Of a stretch of DNA of 5,688 nucleotides, positions 5,371-5,688 are shown one piece after another. A model generated the notes under the pieces. It saw only the letters and a program-made list of their open reading frames with translations, made no database searches and had not been told where the DNA came from. The stretch's first letter is position 1. Each line of letters begins with the position of its first letter. Position numbers and translations under genes: made by a program. The stretch comes from Pseudomonadota bacterium (lineage in GTDB: Bacteria; Desulfobacterota; WTBG01; CAIYCZ01): assembly GCA_026388865.1 (NCBI GenBank), contig JAPLIX010000014.1:1-5688 (forward strand). Direction: 5' to 3'.

Positions 5371-5429
5371 TCACCGTCCTCAAAACTTTTAAGGATTTTA
5401 TTTTCTTCTTTTGACAGTTTCGTCCTCAC
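5328..5429 (-). pseudogene. Out-of-frame N-terminal part of the same antitoxin
   Basis: A GTG at 5429, with GGAGG (5435-5439) five bases upstream, opens a 33-codon frame: RTKLSKEENKILKSFEDGEW, then VPAPNSSRRKKS and TGA (5328-5330). The first 21 residues match the usual start of CopG/BrnA antitoxins, which continues in other members straight into the linker helix seen in the other frame. The two frames overlap over 5328-5370. A shift of -1, or one extra A in the seven-A run (5332-5338), would join them into a protein of about 104 residues. A plain frameshift mutation is the simplest reading; slippage on the A-run is the alternative. Confidence 0.65.
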
Positions 5430-5434
5430 GTGGT

Positions 5435-5439
5435 CCTCC
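5435..5439 (-). promoter_or_regulatory. Ribosome binding site of the antitoxin N-terminal frame
   Basis: GGAGG on the minus strand stands five bases before the GTG at 5429. This well-placed site shows that the original antitoxin start was here and not at the downstream ATG at 5370. Confidence 0.65.
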
Positions 5440-5521
5440 AAAACCCTTGCAATTCTTGTTCACGTCAATTCTGCCCGCTTCATAATAATATCCGGGGGGA
5501 AAAGAATTATTCGTTAGTACC

Positions 5522-5551
5522 ATCATAGATTGAGCGGACAAGTTCTGTCAA
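5522..5551 (-). promoter_or_regulatory. Sigma-70-like promoter for the antitoxin gene
   Basis: On the minus strand a perfect -35 TTGACA (5551-5546) is separated by 18 bases from TATGAT (5527-5522), five of six matches to the -10 consensus. Transcription would start near 5515 and leave a leader of about 85 bases before the GTG at 5429. The leader contains AATAAT/ATTATT inverted words (5506-5511 and 5484-5489), which could be an operator or a weak hairpin. Confidence 0.7.
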
Positions 5552-5571
5552 CTGATTGTGCTACATTTGCA

Positions 5572-5601
5572 TTGACATAGCAGTATTTCAAAGCTTATAC
5601 T
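5572..5601 (+). promoter_or_regulatory. Sigma-70-like promoter for the nucleotidyltransferase gene
   Basis: TTGACA (5572-5577), an 18-base spacer and TATACT (5596-5601) form a near-consensus promoter. Transcription would start near 5608, about 20 bases before the ATG at 5628. The -35 lies 20 bases from the -35 of the divergent antitoxin promoter. Confidence 0.7.
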
Positions 5602-5627
5602 TTTCACAATCACCGGCAGCATACAAA

Positions 5628-5688
5628 ATGATACGTCTAATTGAAGATCACAAAAACGACATAATAAACCTGTGCATTACATATCAGG
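5628..5688 (+). CDS. Start of a probable MNT-type nucleotidyltransferase (partial)
   Basis: The last 61 bases open with ATG and stay open to the window edge: MIRLIEDHKNDIINLCITYQ. This pattern, a short helix of the type ML.LIE..++.I..LC..Y, is typical of the N-terminus of MNT-domain nucleotidyltransferases. In that family it is followed by a V.RL.LFGS strand that would fall just outside the window, so the catalytic GS...D.D residues cannot be seen. Small MNT proteins are often the antitoxin (MntA) of HEPN/MNT systems, where they AMPylate the HEPN toxin. A near-consensus promoter sits directly upstream. There is no clear Shine-Dalgarno site before the ATG. The family call rests on only 20 residues and is tentative. 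Confidence 0.5.
   Translation, partial: MIRLIEDHKNDIINLCITYQ

Noticed and set aside
5460..5483. Seven-codon leader peptide ahead of the antitoxin
   Set aside because: No clear ribosome binding site, no run of regulatory codons and no attenuator hairpin beside it.
5191..5517. Plus-strand open frame of 108 codons
   Set aside because: It is antisense to the antitoxin frames and has no ribosome binding site.

Overview
The window looks like an accessory stretch of a mesophilic Gram-negative bacterial chromosome. Exported proteins have ordinary Sec signal peptides or a lipobox, Shine-Dalgarno sites are of the AGGAG type, and two consensus sigma-70-like promoters are visible. A hairpin element with CAGGCTGTTGAAAAA-type ends suggests Desulfobacterota or Nitrospirota, but that placement is an inference from memory and is not secure. 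Every full-length gene lies on the minus strand. The plus strand carries two probable gene remnants and the first 20 codons of a gene that runs off the right edge.

Layout from left to right. (1) 25-175 is a MITE-like element with terminal inverted repeats and a 4-bp CTAT target duplication. Its right copy supplies the stop codon of the adjacent gene. (2) 176-1321 encodes an AAA ATPase of the DUF4143 type. (3) 1322-1660 holds no complete gene, only a short coding-like fragment on the plus strand. (4) 3501 down to 1661 is a three-gene minus-strand cluster of exported proteins: a periplasmic helical protein resembling the tail of CFI-box proteins but without the CFI motif, a DUF3108-like periplasmic protein, and a small lipoprotein. 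The last two meet at a 7-bp tandem repeat. (5) 3570-3740 on the plus strand is the C-terminal piece of a response-regulator receiver domain with no phospho-acceptor part. (6) 4524-3785 encodes a secreted barnase-like ribonuclease overlapping its barstar-like inhibitor, which has its own strong ribosome binding site. (7) 5057-4737 encodes a small SH3/KOW-like protein of unknown role. (8) 5429-5152 encodes a CopG/BrnA-type antitoxin split over two reading frames near an A7 run, with no toxin beside it. (9) 5522-5601 contains two back-to-back promoters, one for the antitoxin and one for a probable MNT-type nucleotidyltransferase beginning at 5628.

The best-supported working module is the ribonuclease/inhibitor pair: the enzyme is exported and the inhibitor stays in the cytoplasm to neutralise any enzyme that folds early or re-enters. 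The three-gene exported cluster may be a cell-envelope operon of unknown purpose. The right third looks like a turnover zone for toxin-antitoxin-type genes. I see no CRISPR array, tRNA, rRNA, or complete transposase gene.
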